Made by a program: the position numbers and the translations under genes
Part shown: piece after piece, positions 45,409-55,057 of the stretch
Layout: the number at the start of each line of letters is the position of its first letter
How positions within the stretch are numbered: the stretch's first letter is position 1
Notes under the pieces: model-generated
The model's database searches: none
What the model was told of the DNA's origin: nothing
Seen by the model: the letters and a program-made list of their open reading frames with translations, nothing else
Source: Methylobacterium nodulans ORS 2060
Lineage (GTDB): Bacteria > Pseudomonadota > Alphaproteobacteria > Rhizobiales > Beijerinckiaceae
Direction: 5' to 3'
Assembly (NCBI RefSeq): GCF_000022085.1
Contig: NC_011894.1
Location: forward strand, 1,266,501 to 1,330,500
DNA length: 64,000 bases

Positions 45409-46629
45409 ATGAGCCACCCCCCGCTCTCCCGCCGTGCCGTGGTCGGCGGGCTTGCCGCGGCCCCCTTCGTCGTGCGGGCCGCGCGAGCGGCGGACGGGCC
45501 GGTGCGGATCGGCGAACTGAACTCCTACGGGCGCATGGCGGCCTTCGCGGGTCCCTACCGCAACGCCATGCAGCTCGCTGAGGACAGCATCAACAAGGCC
45601 GGCGGCATCAAGGCGCTCGGCGGGCGCCCGATCGAGCTCGTCTTCCGCGACGACGGCTCGACGCCGGGCGACGCGGTGCGGGTGGCCGAGGAGCTGCTCA
45701 CCCGCGAGAATGTCGCCTTCCTGTGCGGCACCTTCCTGTCGAACGTGGGCCTCGCGGTGGCGGATCTCGCCAACCAGCGCAAGGTGCTGTTCCTGGCGAC
45801 CGAGCCGCTCACCGACGCGCTCACCATGGGCAGCGGCAACCGCTACACCTTCCGGGTGCGGCCCAACACCTACATGCAGACGAAGATGCTGGTCGAGGCC
45901 GTGAAGGGTCGCGGCATCAAGCGCTGGGCGATCGTCGCGCCGAACTACGAATACGGCCAGTCGGCGGCGGCGAATTTCAAGCGGCTGATGGCGGCCGCGG
46001 TGCCGGGTTTCGAGGTGGTGGCCGAGCAGTTCCCGGCCCTCGGCAAGATCGATGCGGGCGCCACCGTCGGCGCCCTGGCGCAGGCCAAGGCGGACGGGCT
46101 GTTCAACGTGCTGTTCGCCGCCGACCTCACGGCCTTCGTGCGCGAGGGCAACACCCGCGGCCTGTTCGAGAAGCGGATTGTCGCGAGCCTGCTCACCGGC
46201 GAGCCGGAATACATGATCCCGCTGGGCGACGAGACGCCCGAGGGCTGGATCACCACCGGTTATCCGTGGGAGAGCATCGACACGCCCGGCCACAAGGCCT
46301 TCGTGGCGGCCTACCGGGCCCGCTTCAACGACACGCCGCGGCTCGGCTCGCTTCTCGGCTACGTGGTGGTGCACATGATCCGCGACCTGCTCGAGACGGC
46401 GAAGTCCACCGAGACCGAGGCGATGATCGCCGCCCTCGAAGGGCTCACCTCCGAGACCATCGCCGGCAAGGTCACCATGCGCGCCCTCGACCATCAGTCG
46501 ACGCTCGGCGCCTGGATCGGCGAGACGGCCCTCGACGGCCGCAGGGGCACGATGCGCAACGCCCGCTACGCGGACGGCGCCGACTACATGTTCCCGGAAG
46601 CGGAGGTGAAGGCCGCCCGCAAGGCGTGA
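45409..46629 (+). CDS. Substrate-binding protein of second Liv-type transporter
   Basis: 406 residues. The N-terminus has a twin-Arg-like SRRAVVGGLAAAPFVVRAARAAD signal of about 29 residues, so export may be through Tat. The rest is a Peripla_BP_6 type I fold: RIGELNSYGRMAAFAGPYRNAMQLAEDSINKAGGI, RDDGSTPGDAVRVAEELLTRENV and a C-terminal RNARYADGADYMFPE. It opens the operon with the fused permease and two ATPases. The following degradation genes suggest an N-heterocyclic or amide compound as cargo. The gap to the permease gene is 153 bases. Confidence 0.92.
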   Translation: MSHPPLSRRAVVGGLAAAPFVVRAARAADGPVRIGELNSYGRMAAFAGPYRNAMQLAEDSINKAGGIKALGGRPIELVFRDDGSTPGDAVRVAEELLTRENVAFLCGTFLSNVGLAVADLANQRKVLFLATEPLTDALTMGSGNRYTFRVRPNTYMQTKMLVEAVKGRGIKRWAIVAPNYEYGQSAAANFKRLMAAAVPGFEVVAEQFPALGKIDAGATVGALAQAKADGLFNVLFAADLTAFVREGNTRGLFEKRIVASLLTGEPEYMIPLGDETPEGWITTGYPWESIDTPGHKAFVAAYRARFNDTPRLGSLLGYVVVHMIRDLLETAKSTETEAMIAALEGLTSETIAGKVTMRALDHQSTLGAWIGETALDGRRGTMRNARYADGADYMFPEAEVKAARKA

Positions 46630-46782
46630 GCCGGAGCCTCCGACGATGGAGGTGCCGGCTGCTGGAAGACGCCGCGGCCCTCATGCTGGGGACCAATCAG
46701 CCGCCGGATCACGTTTGAAGAGTGCCGGGCCCACCGTCCGAAGCCTGCCCGGACCCCGCTGAAGGCACCGAGACGAGACCGC

Positions 46783-48669
46783 ATGGACCCCTCCTTCCTC
46801 GTCCTGCAAGCCCTGTCCGGCCTCGCCAGCGCCGCGTCGCTGTTCGTGATCGCGTCGGGGCTCACCATCGTGTTCGGCGTCACCCGCATCGTGAACTTCG
46901 CCCATGGCTCCTTCTACATGCTCGGGGCCTACCTGGCGGTGTCGCTCGTCCCGCGCCTTCTCGACCTCAGCTACTCCCCCTGGGCCTTCTTCCTCGGCGT
47001 CGGGCTCTCGGCGCTCCTCGTCGGGCTGATCGGCGTCGCCGTCGAGATGCTGCTGCTGCGGCGCCTCTATCGGGTGCCCGAGCTGTTCCAGCTGCTCGCC
47101 ACCTTCGGCGTCGTCCTGATCGTCGAGGATCTGGTGCTGGCGATCTGGGGACCGGTCGATCTCGCGGGGCCGCGCGCGCCCTCGCTGCGTCACGGCGTCG
47201 AGATCCTGGGCCAGCGCTTTCCCGCCTACGACCTCGTGCTGATCGGCATCGGCCCGGCGGTGCTCGTCCTGCTCTGGCTCCTGATGCGCAGGACCCGCTT
47301 CGGCATCCTGATCCGCGCGGCGACGCAGGATCGCGAGATGGTCGGCGCGCTCGGCGTGAACCAGGCGCGGCTCTTCACCCTGACGCTGTTCCTCGGCGCC
47401 TGCCTCGCCGGGCTCGGCGGCGCGCTGCAGATCCCCCGCGTGCCGGCCAATCCGCACATGGACCTCAGCGTCATCACGGACGCCTTCGTGGTCACGGTGA
47501 TCGGCGGCATGGGCTCGGTGCCCGGCGCCTTCCTGGCCGCCCTGCTGATCGGCGAGCTGCAAGCCTTCGGGATCCTGGTCCTGCCCAAGGCGACCCTGGT
47601 CCTCGTCTTCGCCCTCATGGCGGTGGTGCTGGTGGTCAAGCCCTGGGGGCTGCTCGGACGGCCGGATGCCGCCTCGGGCGCGGTGCGGCCTCCTGAGGGG
47701 ATTCTGCGGCTGCGCCGCTTCCGGCCCGCCGAGGCGGCCCTGGTCGCCCTCGCGGCGGCACTGGTGCTCTGCGTCCCGCTCCTCGGCGACGCCTATCTGG
47801 TGAAGGTCGCGACCGAGATCCTGGTCTTCGCGCTCGCGGCCTTCTCGCTGCAATTCCTCATCGGCGTCGGCGGCCTCGTCTCCTTCGGGCACGCCGCCTA
47901 TTTCGGCCTCGGTGCCTACGCGGCCGGCCTCCTCGTCACCGGGCCGCTCAGGCTGCCGATGGAACCGGCGCTGCTGGCCGCCCCGCTCGCCGGCGCCGCC
48001 GGCGCGGCGCTGTTCGGCTTCTTCATCGTGCGGCTCTCCGGAATCTACCTGGCGATGCTGACTCTCGCCTTCGCGCAGATCGTGTACGCGATCGGCTTCC
48101 AGTGGGTGGAGGTCACGGGGGGCGACAACGGCATCGTCGGGGTCTGGCCCTCGGCCTGGGCGGCCGACCGGACCGTCTATTTCTATCTCGTGGCGGCGCT
48201 GACGCTGTCGGCCATCGCGCTCCTGCGCCACGTCATCATGGCGCCCTTCGGCTACACCCTGCGGGCCGCGCGCGATTCCGCCACCCGGGCCGAGGCGATC
48301 GGCCTCGACGTGCGCACCCATCGCTGGCTCGGCTTCACGCTGGCGGGGGCGGCGGCGGGCCTGGCCGGCGGGCTCTACGCCTTCCAGAAGGGCTCGATCG
48401 ACCCGACGCTGGCGGCGATCCCGCTCTCGATCGACTTCCTGGTCATGGTGCTCGTCGGCGGCATCCGGACCGTGATGGGGCCGCTCGTCGGCGCGGGCTT
48501 CTTCCACGCCCTCAAGGACGCGGTGATGCCGCTCACCGCCTATTGGCGGCTGCTGCTCGGGCTTGCCATCATTGCGACGGTGCTGATCTTCCCGCGCGGG
48601 CTTGCGGGCGCGGCCGAAGCCCTGCGCAGCCGCAGGCGCGTCCCCGAACCCGCGGGGGCCTCCGCATGA
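46783..48669 (+). CDS. Fused LivH-LivM permease
   Basis: 628 residues, about twice a normal permease. Residues 1 to about 295 are LivH-like (FGVTRIVNFAHGSFYMLGAYLAV, RTRFGILIRAATQDREMVGALGVN, VVTVIGGMGSVPGAF). About 310-628 are LivM-like (IGVGGLVSFGHAAYFGLGAYAAG, MAPFGYTLRAARDSATRAEAIGLD, VMVLVGGIRTVMGPLVGAG). A charged linker of about 15 residues (LGRPDAASGAVRPPEG region) joins them. The frame is open throughout with both halves complete, so this is a genuine fusion rather than an error. Its stop overlaps livG (ATGA). The first operon at 15-17 kb keeps the two as separate genes. Confidence 0.92.
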   Translation: MDPSFLVLQALSGLASAASLFVIASGLTIVFGVTRIVNFAHGSFYMLGAYLAVSLVPRLLDLSYSPWAFFLGVGLSALLVGLIGVAVEMLLLRRLYRVPELFQLLATFGVVLIVEDLVLAIWGPVDLAGPRAPSLRHGVEILGQRFPAYDLVLIGIGPAVLVLLWLLMRRTRFGILIRAATQDREMVGALGVNQARLFTLTLFLGACLAGLGGALQIPRVPANPHMDLSVITDAFVVTVIGGMGSVPGAFLAALLIGELQAFGILVLPKATLVLVFALMAVVLVVKPWGLLGRPDAASGAVRPPEGILRLRRFRPAEAALVALAAALVLCVPLLGDAYLVKVATEILVFALAAFSLQFLIGVGGLVSFGHAAYFGLGAYAAGLLVTGPLRLPMEPALLAAPLAGAAGAALFGFFIVRLSGIYLAMLTLAFAQIVYAIGFQWVEVTGGDNGIVGVWPSAWAADRTVYFYLVAALTLSAIALLRHVIMAPFGYTLRAARDSATRAEAIGLDVRTHRWLGFTLAGAAAGLAGGLYAFQKGSIDPTLAAIPLSIDFLVMVLVGGIRTVMGPLVGAGFFHALKDAVMPLTAYWRLLLGLAIIATVLIFPRGLAGAAEALRSRRRVPEPAGASA

Positions 48670-49448
48670 CGCTCCTCGTCGTCGACCGTCTGACCAAGCG
48701 CTTCGGCGGCGTCGCCGCCGCCAGGGACGTGTCCTTCACGCTCGCGGCCGGCGAGATGCTGGCCATCATCGGCCCGAACGGGGCCGGCAAGTCCACCACC
48801 TTCAACATGGTGGGCGGGCAGCTGAAGCCCGATTCCGGCAGCGTGACCCTGGCGGGCCGGCCAATCACCGGCCTGCCCGCCCGGGCGATCTGGCGGGCCG
48901 GGGTCGGGCGCACCTTCCAGGTCGCCCAGGCCTTCGTGTCGATGAGCGTCGCCGAGAACGTCCAGATGGCGCTCGTCTCCCGGCATGGCCGCAGCCGCTC
49001 GCTGTTTACCGACACGCGCCGCCTCTACCGCGACGAGGCGCTGGAACTCCTCGGGGAGGTGGGCCTGCGCGCCGAGGCCGACCGGCCCGTGGCCGAACTC
49101 GCCTACGGCGACGTCAAGCGGGTCGAGCTCGCGGTGGCGCTCGCCTCGCGCCCGAAGCTCCTGCTGATGGACGAGCCCACCGCCGGCATGGCGCCGCGCG
49201 AACGCGGCGGGCTGATGGCGCTCACCGCCCGGGTCGCCCGCAGCCAGGGCATCGGGGTTCTGTACACCGAGCACGACATGGACGCGGTGTTCGGCCATGC
49301 CGACCGGGTGCTGGTGCTGGTGCGTGGCGAGATCATCGCGTCCGGTCCTCCCGAAGCGGTGCGGGCGGATGCGCAGGTCCGCCAGGTCTATCTTGGCGAG
49401 GCGGGCGCGGCGGCGGCCCTGCGCGCGCGCCGGAAGGCGGTGGCCTGA
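48666..49448 (+). CDS. livG: Branched-chain-type ABC transporter ATPase LivG (second system)
   Basis: 260 residues. Walker A GPNGAGKSTT lies at about 36-45. The ABC signature is the shortened LAYGDVKRVELA often seen in LivG. Walker B LLLMDEPTAGMAPRER and EHDMDAVF follow. The start overlaps the permease stop by four bases, and the stop overlaps livF by one (TGATG). Confidence 0.94.
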   Translation: MTLLVVDRLTKRFGGVAAARDVSFTLAAGEMLAIIGPNGAGKSTTFNMVGGQLKPDSGSVTLAGRPITGLPARAIWRAGVGRTFQVAQAFVSMSVAENVQMALVSRHGRSRSLFTDTRRLYRDEALELLGEVGLRAEADRPVAELAYGDVKRVELAVALASRPKLLLMDEPTAGMAPRERGGLMALTARVARSQGIGVLYTEHDMDAVFGHADRVLVLVRGEIIASGPPEAVRADAQVRQVYLGEAGAAAALRARRKAVA

Positions 49449-50158
49449 TGGGCGCGCTCCTCGACGTCGCGTCCTTGCGCGCCGCCTACGGGCAGGCCGA
49501 GGTGCTGTTCGGCGTGAGCCTGACCCTGAAGCGCGGCGAGGTAGCGGCGCTGATGGGCCGCAACGGCGCCGGCAAGTCGACCACCCTCAAGGCCATCATG
49601 GGGATGCTGGTGCCCACCGGCGGCAGTGTCGCCTTCGAGGGCCGGACCGTGACCGGCTGGGAGCCCTTCCGCATCGCCAGGGCAGGCCTCGGCTACGTGC
49701 CGGAGGAGCGGCGCATCTTCACCGACCTCACGGTCTTCGAGAACCTGGAGGTCGGCCGCAAGAGCCCGACCGACGGGCGCGCGCCCTGGAGCTACGACCG
49801 CCTGTTCTCGATCTTCCCCAACCTCGCCGAGATGCGCGGGCGGCGCGCTTCGGCGATGTCGGGCGGCGAGCAGCAGATGCTCACCATCGCCCGCACGCTG
49901 ATGGGCAACCCGCACGCGGTGCTCCTCGACGAACCGTCCGAGGGGCTCGCCCCCGTCATCGTCGAGCAGATGGCGGAGGCGGTGCTGCGCATGAAGCAGG
50001 AGGGCATCGCGGTGCTCCTCTCCGAGCAGAATCTCGGCTTCGCGGCGGCCGTCTGCGACCGGGCCACCATCATCGAGAAGGGGGCCATCCGCTTCGAGGG
50101 CACGATGGCGGAGCTGGAGGCGAACGAGGCGGTGCGGGAGGCGTATCTCACGGTGTGA
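49448..50158 (+). CDS. livF: Branched-chain-type ABC transporter ATPase LivF (second system)
   Basis: 236 residues. Walker A GRNGAGKSTT lies near 37-46, the signature MSGGEQQMLTIART near 137, and Walker B VLLDEPSEGLAP after it. YVPEERRIFTDLTVFENLEVG is the LivF Q-loop region. It ends the transporter operon; 325 bases with a palindrome and hairpin repeats separate it from hyuA. Confidence 0.94.
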   Translation: MGALLDVASLRAAYGQAEVLFGVSLTLKRGEVAALMGRNGAGKSTTLKAIMGMLVPTGGSVAFEGRTVTGWEPFRIARAGLGYVPEERRIFTDLTVFENLEVGRKSPTDGRAPWSYDRLFSIFPNLAEMRGRRASAMSGGEQQMLTIARTLMGNPHAVLLDEPSEGLAPVIVEQMAEAVLRMKQEGIAVLLSEQNLGFAAAVCDRATIIEKGAIRFEGTMAELEANEAVREAYLTV

Positions 50159-50191
50159 GGGGCAGGGCCGCGGATCGGCGCGCCGCCGATC

Positions 50192-50207
50192 CGTTCGTAG
50201 ACGAACG
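50192..50207. promoter_or_regulatory. TTCGTAGACGAA palindrome before hydantoinase operon
   Basis: Seven-base perfect arms CGTTCGT/ACGAACG around AG. The core differs by one base from the palindrome at 45328-45339. It lies about 280 bases upstream of hyuA with the hairpin repeats in between, so it may serve a promoter for the enzyme operon or sit just beyond the transporter transcript. Confidence 0.55.
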
Positions 50208-50270
50208 ATCGGGGTGCGGGATGGCGGCTCACAGGACGAGCGCAGGACGCGCAGGACGCACGATGCAGAA

Positions 50271-50436
50271 CCCCTCTCCCGTGCGGGAGAGGGGCAGGGG
50301 TGAGGGACCTCAGGCTTCAGCAAGTATCCTGAACCGTGCCGCTACCAGCACCGCCGTCTCAGCCATATGGCGGCACAGTCCGGGACCCTCACGCGCGATC
50401 TTCGATCGCCTACCCCTCTCCCGCACGGGAGAGGGG
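50271..50436. repeat. Inverted pair of CCCCTCTCCCG hairpins
   Basis: Two hairpins with identical 11-base arms: 50271-50281/50284-50294 with loop TG, and 50413-50423/50426-50436 with loop CA. Each is the exact reverse complement of the other, so the 118 bases between are bounded by an inverted repeat. Such GGGAGAGGGG elements are frequent in Hyphomicrobiales genomes. No gene lies between them. Confidence 0.65.
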
Positions 50437-50483
50437 ATCCCGCGCCATTCGCGGTGCCGGGTTCTGTCGTCGGGAGCCGCCCG

Positions 50484-52523
50484 ATGAGACGCGTGGCGGG
50501 CATCGACGTCGGGGGCACCTTCACGGACCTCCTCCTCACCGAGGCCGAGCCCGGCGGCCCCCTCCGGGTGCGCCTCGCCAAGGTGCCGACCACCACGCGC
50601 AACCAGGCCGGGGGCGTGCTCGCGGCGATCGAGGCCGCGGGCATCGCGCCCGCCGGGCTCGACCTCGTCATCCACGGCACCACCGCCACCACCAACGCCG
50701 TGCTGGAGCGCAAGACCGCCCGGGTCGGCCTCGTCACCACGCGGGGGTTCCGCGATGTGCTCGAACTCGGGCGGCGCACGCGGCCCAGGCCCTACGGGCT
50801 GTTCGGCAGCTTCGAGCCGCTGATCCCCCGCGACCTGCGCCGCGAGGTGAGCGAGCGCGTGATGGCGGACGGGCGGGTGCACACGCCCCTCGACGAGGAG
50901 GGGGTGCGCGAAGCCGTGCGGGCGCTCCTGGCGGAGGGCTGCGAGGCCCTGGTCATCCACTTCCTGCACGCCTACGCGAACCCGGCCCACGAGCTGCGGG
51001 CGGGCGAGATCGCCCGCGAGATCTGGCCCAATTCCTACGTGACGCTCGGCCACGCGCTCCTCTCGGAGTTCCGCGAATACGAGCGGGGCACCACCGCTTC
51101 GGTCAACGCCGCCGTCCAGCCGATCCTCGACCGCTACCTGCGCCGGCTGCAGGACGATCTCGCGGCGGCGGGCTTCGCGCGCGACCTCCTCGTCATGAAC
51201 GGCAATGGCGGCACGGTGCCCGCGGGCCGCGTGGTCGAGGCCGCGGCCAAGACCGTGATGTCGGGGCCGGCCTCGGGCGTCATGGCGGCCGCCGCGACGC
51301 TCGCGCAGACGGGCCTGTCCAACGCCATCACGTACGACATGGGCGGCACCTCCACGGACGTGGCGCTGATCGCGGGCGGCGTGCCGGAGGTCTCGGCGGA
51401 GCTGACCCTCGCCTACGGGCTGCCGATCCATCTGCCGATGGTGGACGTGCACACGGTCGGGGCCGGCGGCGGCTCGATCGCCTCGGTCAACCGGGCCGGG
51501 ATGCTGCAGGTCGGCCCCGAGAGCGCCGGCTCCGAGCCCGGCCCGATCGGCTATGGCCGCGGCGGCACCCGTCCCACCGTCACGGACGCCAACCTCGTCC
51601 TCGGGCGCCTCGACCCCGAGCGGCTCACCGCCGTGCGCGAGCGCGTCTCCCTCGCGGCGATCCGCGCCGCCTTCGACCGCGACCTCGCCGGGCCGCTCGG
51701 CCTCACCGTCGAGGAGGCCGCCGCGGCGGTGATCCGCCTCGGCACCGTGCACATGTCGGGCGCGATCCGCATGGTCTCGCTCTCGCGGGGCTACGACCCG
51801 CGCGACTTCGTGCTCTTCGCCTTCGGGGGCGCGGGGCCGCTCCACGCGGTGGCGCTGGCGCGCGAACTCGGCATCCCGGAGGTGCTGGTGCCGGCGCGGC
51901 CGGGCCTCACCAACGCGCTCGGCTGCCTCGTGGCGGATCTGCGCCAGGACCGGGTCAGGACGCTGAACCGGCCCCTCGACGGGCTCGACATGGCGGAGCT
52001 GCGCGCCGTCCTGGAGGCGCAGGAAGCGGAGGCGCGCGCGGTCATCGAGGCGGAGCGGGCCGAGATCGACGCCGTCACGGTGACCTACGGCGCCGACATG
52101 CAGTTCCGCGGGCAGACGCACCTGATCCGCGTCACCCTGCCGGCCGCTGAGATGAGCCGCGCCGGCCTGCAGGACCTGTTCGAGGCCGCCTATTTCCGGC
52201 GCTTCCAGGTGCGGCTGCCGGAGATCCGCGCCGTCGTGGTCAACCTCGTCACATCGGTGATCGGCCGCCGCCGCGCCTTCCCGCTCGGCGCCCTGCTCGA
52301 CCCCGCCGCCCGCACCGATCTCGCGGGCGCGCGGCTCGGCAGCCGCCCCCTCCACGCCGAGGGGCGCTGGCACGAGGCCGCAATCTATGCGCGCGAGCGG
52401 CTGCCCGAGGGCGCCCGCATCACCGGCCCGGCCGTGATCCAGCAGGTCGACGCCACCACGGTGATCGAGCCGGGCGCCGTCGCCACCATCGATCCGATCG
52501 GCAACCTGAGGATCCGCGTATGA
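50484..52523 (+). CDS. Hydantoinase/oxoprolinase A-type subunit (HyuA)
   Basis: 679 residues from the ATG at 50484 with GGGAG upstream. The ASKHA-type ATPase motifs are at the N-terminus (GIDVGGTFTDLLL, about 5-17), IHGTTATTNAVLERK, and YDMGGTSTDVALIAGG in the middle; FAFGGAGPLHA follows. With HyuB it forms ATP-dependent enzymes that open five- or six-membered lactam or imide rings (N-methylhydantoinase, 5-oxoprolinase) or carboxylate acetone-like substrates. Its stop overlaps hyuB (ATGA). In this operon a lactam made by the reductase is the most likely substrate. Confidence 0.92.
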   Translation: MRRVAGIDVGGTFTDLLLTEAEPGGPLRVRLAKVPTTTRNQAGGVLAAIEAAGIAPAGLDLVIHGTTATTNAVLERKTARVGLVTTRGFRDVLELGRRTRPRPYGLFGSFEPLIPRDLRREVSERVMADGRVHTPLDEEGVREAVRALLAEGCEALVIHFLHAYANPAHELRAGEIAREIWPNSYVTLGHALLSEFREYERGTTASVNAAVQPILDRYLRRLQDDLAAAGFARDLLVMNGNGGTVPAGRVVEAAAKTVMSGPASGVMAAAATLAQTGLSNAITYDMGGTSTDVALIAGGVPEVSAELTLAYGLPIHLPMVDVHTVGAGGGSIASVNRAGMLQVGPESAGSEPGPIGYGRGGTRPTVTDANLVLGRLDPERLTAVRERVSLAAIRAAFDRDLAGPLGLTVEEAAAAVIRLGTVHMSGAIRMVSLSRGYDPRDFVLFAFGGAGPLHAVALARELGIPEVLVPARPGLTNALGCLVADLRQDRVRTLNRPLDGLDMAELRAVLEAQEAEARAVIEAERAEIDAVTVTYGADMQFRGQTHLIRVTLPAAEMSRAGLQDLFEAAYFRRFQVRLPEIRAVVVNLVTSVIGRRRAFPLGALLDPAARTDLAGARLGSRPLHAEGRWHEAAIYARERLPEGARITGPAVIQQVDATTVIEPGAVATIDPIGNLRIRV

Positions 52524-54209
52524 GCGCCATCGATCCCCTCACCCTCGCGGTGATCCAGGCCGGGCTGCAGCAGGTCTGCAACGAGATGGACGTCGCCTTC
52601 TCGCGCTCGGCCTTCTCGCCGGTGATCGCCGAGGCCGACGACCGCTCGGACGGCATCTACGACCGCGACACCGGGGCGCTCATCGCCCAGGGCGAGTACG
52701 GGCTGCCGGTCTTCGTCGGCACGATGCAGCACTCGACGGGCGAGCTGATCCGGCTGATCCGGGAAGGGCGGGTGGGGGCGCCCGAACCCGGCGACGTCTA
52801 CATCGTCAACGATCCGTATCTCGGCGGCACGCACCTGATGGACGTGCGCTTCGTGCGCCCCGTCTTCGTCGAGGGCGAGCTGTTCTGCTGGCTCCAGAAC
52901 ACCGGCCACTGGCCCGATATCGGCGGCGCGGTGCCGGGCGGCTTCTCGGCCCATGCGACAGAGGTGGAACAGGAGGGCCTGCGCCTGCCGCCGGTCAAGC
53001 TGTTCAAGCGCGGCGCGATGGACCAGGAGATCTTTTCCATCATCTGCTCGAACATCCGGGTCGCGGATCAGCGCATCGGGGACATCAAGGCGCAGGGCGC
53101 GGCGCTCGCAGTCGGCGAGAGCCGGCTCATGGAACTCCTCGCCAAGTTCGGCCGCGCCACCCTCGACGAGGCCATTGCGGAGATCCGCGCCCGCTCGGCC
53201 GAGCGGATGCGGGCCGAGATCCGCCAGATCCCGGACGGCACCTATCGCAGCGAGGCCTTCGTCGATTCGGACGGCGTGGTGGACGAGCCCCTGCGCATCG
53301 CGCTCACCGTCACCAAGGCGGGCGACACCCTCACCTTCGACTTCGCGGGCTCCTCGCCCCCCTGCCGCGGGCCGATGAACTCGGTCGTCGCCACCACCTG
53401 CTCGTCCGTCTATCTGGCGGTGAAGCACGTCTTCCCGGACGTGCCGATCAATGCCGGCACCTTCGAGCCGCTGGTGATCCGGCGGCCCGAGGGCACCTTC
53501 CTCGACGCCCGCTACCCGCGGCCGGTCTCGGGCTGCGCCGCGGAGGTGAGCCAGCGCATCGCCGAGGCCGTGTTCCTCGCCCTCGTCCAGGCGATCCCCG
53601 ACCGGGTCACGGCCGCGCCCGCCGGCACCTCCGGCAATTTCGCGCTGGGCGGCTTCGACCCGGAGAAGAACGCCGCCTACGTCATGTACCAGATCACCGG
53701 CGGGGGCTATGGCGGCAACGCCGATCACGACGGGCTGTCGAACGGCTGCTCGACCATCGGCATCTCGAAGACCGCCCCCGTCGAGGTGATGGAGCAGTAT
53801 TATCCGGTGCTGTTCCGCCGCTTCGCCCTGCGGGAGGGCTCCGGGGGCGCGGGCGCCCCACCGGGGCGGCTTCGGGGTCCATTACGAGGTCGAGCTGCTG
53901 CGGGGCGAGGCCCGCGCCTCCTTCGTGATGGATCACGGCCGTTTCGGCCCGCCCGGCGTGCGCGGCGGCCGCGACGGGGCCCCGAACGTGGTGCGCATCC
54001 ACCGCGGCGGGGCGGTGTTCACCCCGCCGCATCTGTCGAAGGACCAGAACATCGCCATCCGGGCCGGCGACCGGGTCGAGATCATGACCCCGGGCGGCGG
54101 CGGCTACGGCGACCCGGCGGAGCGCGACCCGGCGCTCGTCGAGCGGGACGTGGCGCGGGGCTACTACACGGCCGAGGAAGCCGCAGCGCTGTGGGGGAGG
54201 CGCGGGTGA
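52520..54209 (+). pseudogene. Hydantoinase/oxoprolinase B-type subunit (HyuB), frameshifted
   Basis: HyuB sequence runs in one frame from 52520 (MSAIDPLTLAVIQAGLQQV) to about 53855 (FALREGSGGAG) and then continues in another frame from VHYEVELLRGEARASFVMDHGRF to the TGA at 54207-54209. The total is 1,690 bases, one more than a multiple of three. The extra base is in the GCGCCCCACCGGGG run near 53852-53868. Repaired, the protein would be about 562 residues, the family norm, with both halves well conserved (NDPYLGGTHLMD, GGGYGGNADHDG, then MTPGGGGYGDPAERDP). The break thus looks recent or a sequencing error. As written, the first frame runs on into the next gene. Confidence 0.85.
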
Positions 54210-55057
54210 TGCGCTACTTCCGTCCCACCACCCTCGCGGACGCCCTCGCGATCCGTCGCGAGCACGCCGTCACGGTGCTCGCCGGCGGCACCGACCTCTA
54301 TCCGGCCGCTTCGGCCCGCCGGGCCTGGGGCGATCCGGCCCAGGCCGACATCCTCGACATCTCCGGCATCGCGGAGCTGCGCGGCATCGCGGACGAGGGT
54401 GATCACTGGCGCATCGGCGCGCTCGCGACCTGGACCGACCTGATCCGGGCCGACCTGCCGCCGCTCCTCGACGGGCTGAAGGCGGCCGGGCGCGCCGTCG
54501 GCGGGGTGCAGATCCAGAACCGCGGCACCCTCGTCGGCAATGCCTGCACGGCCTCGCCGGCCGGCGACGGCATCCCGAACCTGCTCGCCCTCGACGCCGC
54601 CTTCGAGGTCTCGGGCCGCGCGATCGCCGCCGCGGATTTCTTCACCGGCTACCGCGCCACCGCCGCCGGACCCCACGACCTCGTCACGGCGATCCGGATC
54701 CCGAAGCGTCCCGGCCGCGGCCATTTCGAAAAACTCGGGGCGCGGCGCTACCTCGTGATCTCGATCGCCATGGTGGCCTTCGCGGTCGAGACCGATCCGG
54801 CCGGGCGGATCCGCGACGCCCGCATCGCGGTCGGGGCCTGTGCGGCCGTGGCGCGGCGCCTCGCCGCCCTCGAAGCGGAGCTTGCCGGGCAACCCCTCGC
54901 CGAGGCGCCCGGCCTCGTGGCCGCGCATCACCTCGCGGGACTCGCGCCCATCGACGACGTGCGGGCGAGCGCCGCCTACCGGATGGCGGCGGCCCGCGCG
55001 CTGGTGGCGGACGGGCTCGCGGCCCTGAGCCGGACATCCGACCGGAGGGCCGCCTGA
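54209..55057 (+). CDS. FAD subunit of molybdenum hydroxylase (CoxM/XdhB-like)
   Basis: 282 residues. The FAD_binding_5 motifs are VLAGGTDLYP (about 23-32) and the IQNRGTLVGNACTASPAGDGIPNLLAL segment near 98-124, followed by the CO_deh_flav_C domain. It takes electrons from the Fe-S clusters of the partner and passes them to NAD or another acceptor. Its ATG overlaps the hyuB stop (TGATG), and its stop overlaps the fused Fe-S/Mo subunit gene in the same way. Because of the hyuB frameshift, this gene is in frame with the first part of hyuB. Confidence 0.93.
   Translation: MRYFRPTTLADALAIRREHAVTVLAGGTDLYPAASARRAWGDPAQADILDISGIAELRGIADEGDHWRIGALATWTDLIRADLPPLLDGLKAAGRAVGGVQIQNRGTLVGNACTASPAGDGIPNLLALDAAFEVSGRAIAAADFFTGYRATAAGPHDLVTAIRIPKRPGRGHFEKLGARRYLVISIAMVAFAVETDPAGRIRDARIAVGACAAVARRLAALEAELAGQPLAEAPGLVAAHHLAGLAPIDDVRASAAYRMAAARALVADGLAALSRTSDRRAA

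Noticed and set aside
52520..55057. An apparent 845-residue HyuB/FAD-subunit fusion protein
   Set aside because: The central part (from about 53860 to 54208) is Arg/Pro/Gly-rich off-frame translation, while real HyuB sequence continues in another frame. It is a frameshift artefact, not a fusion.
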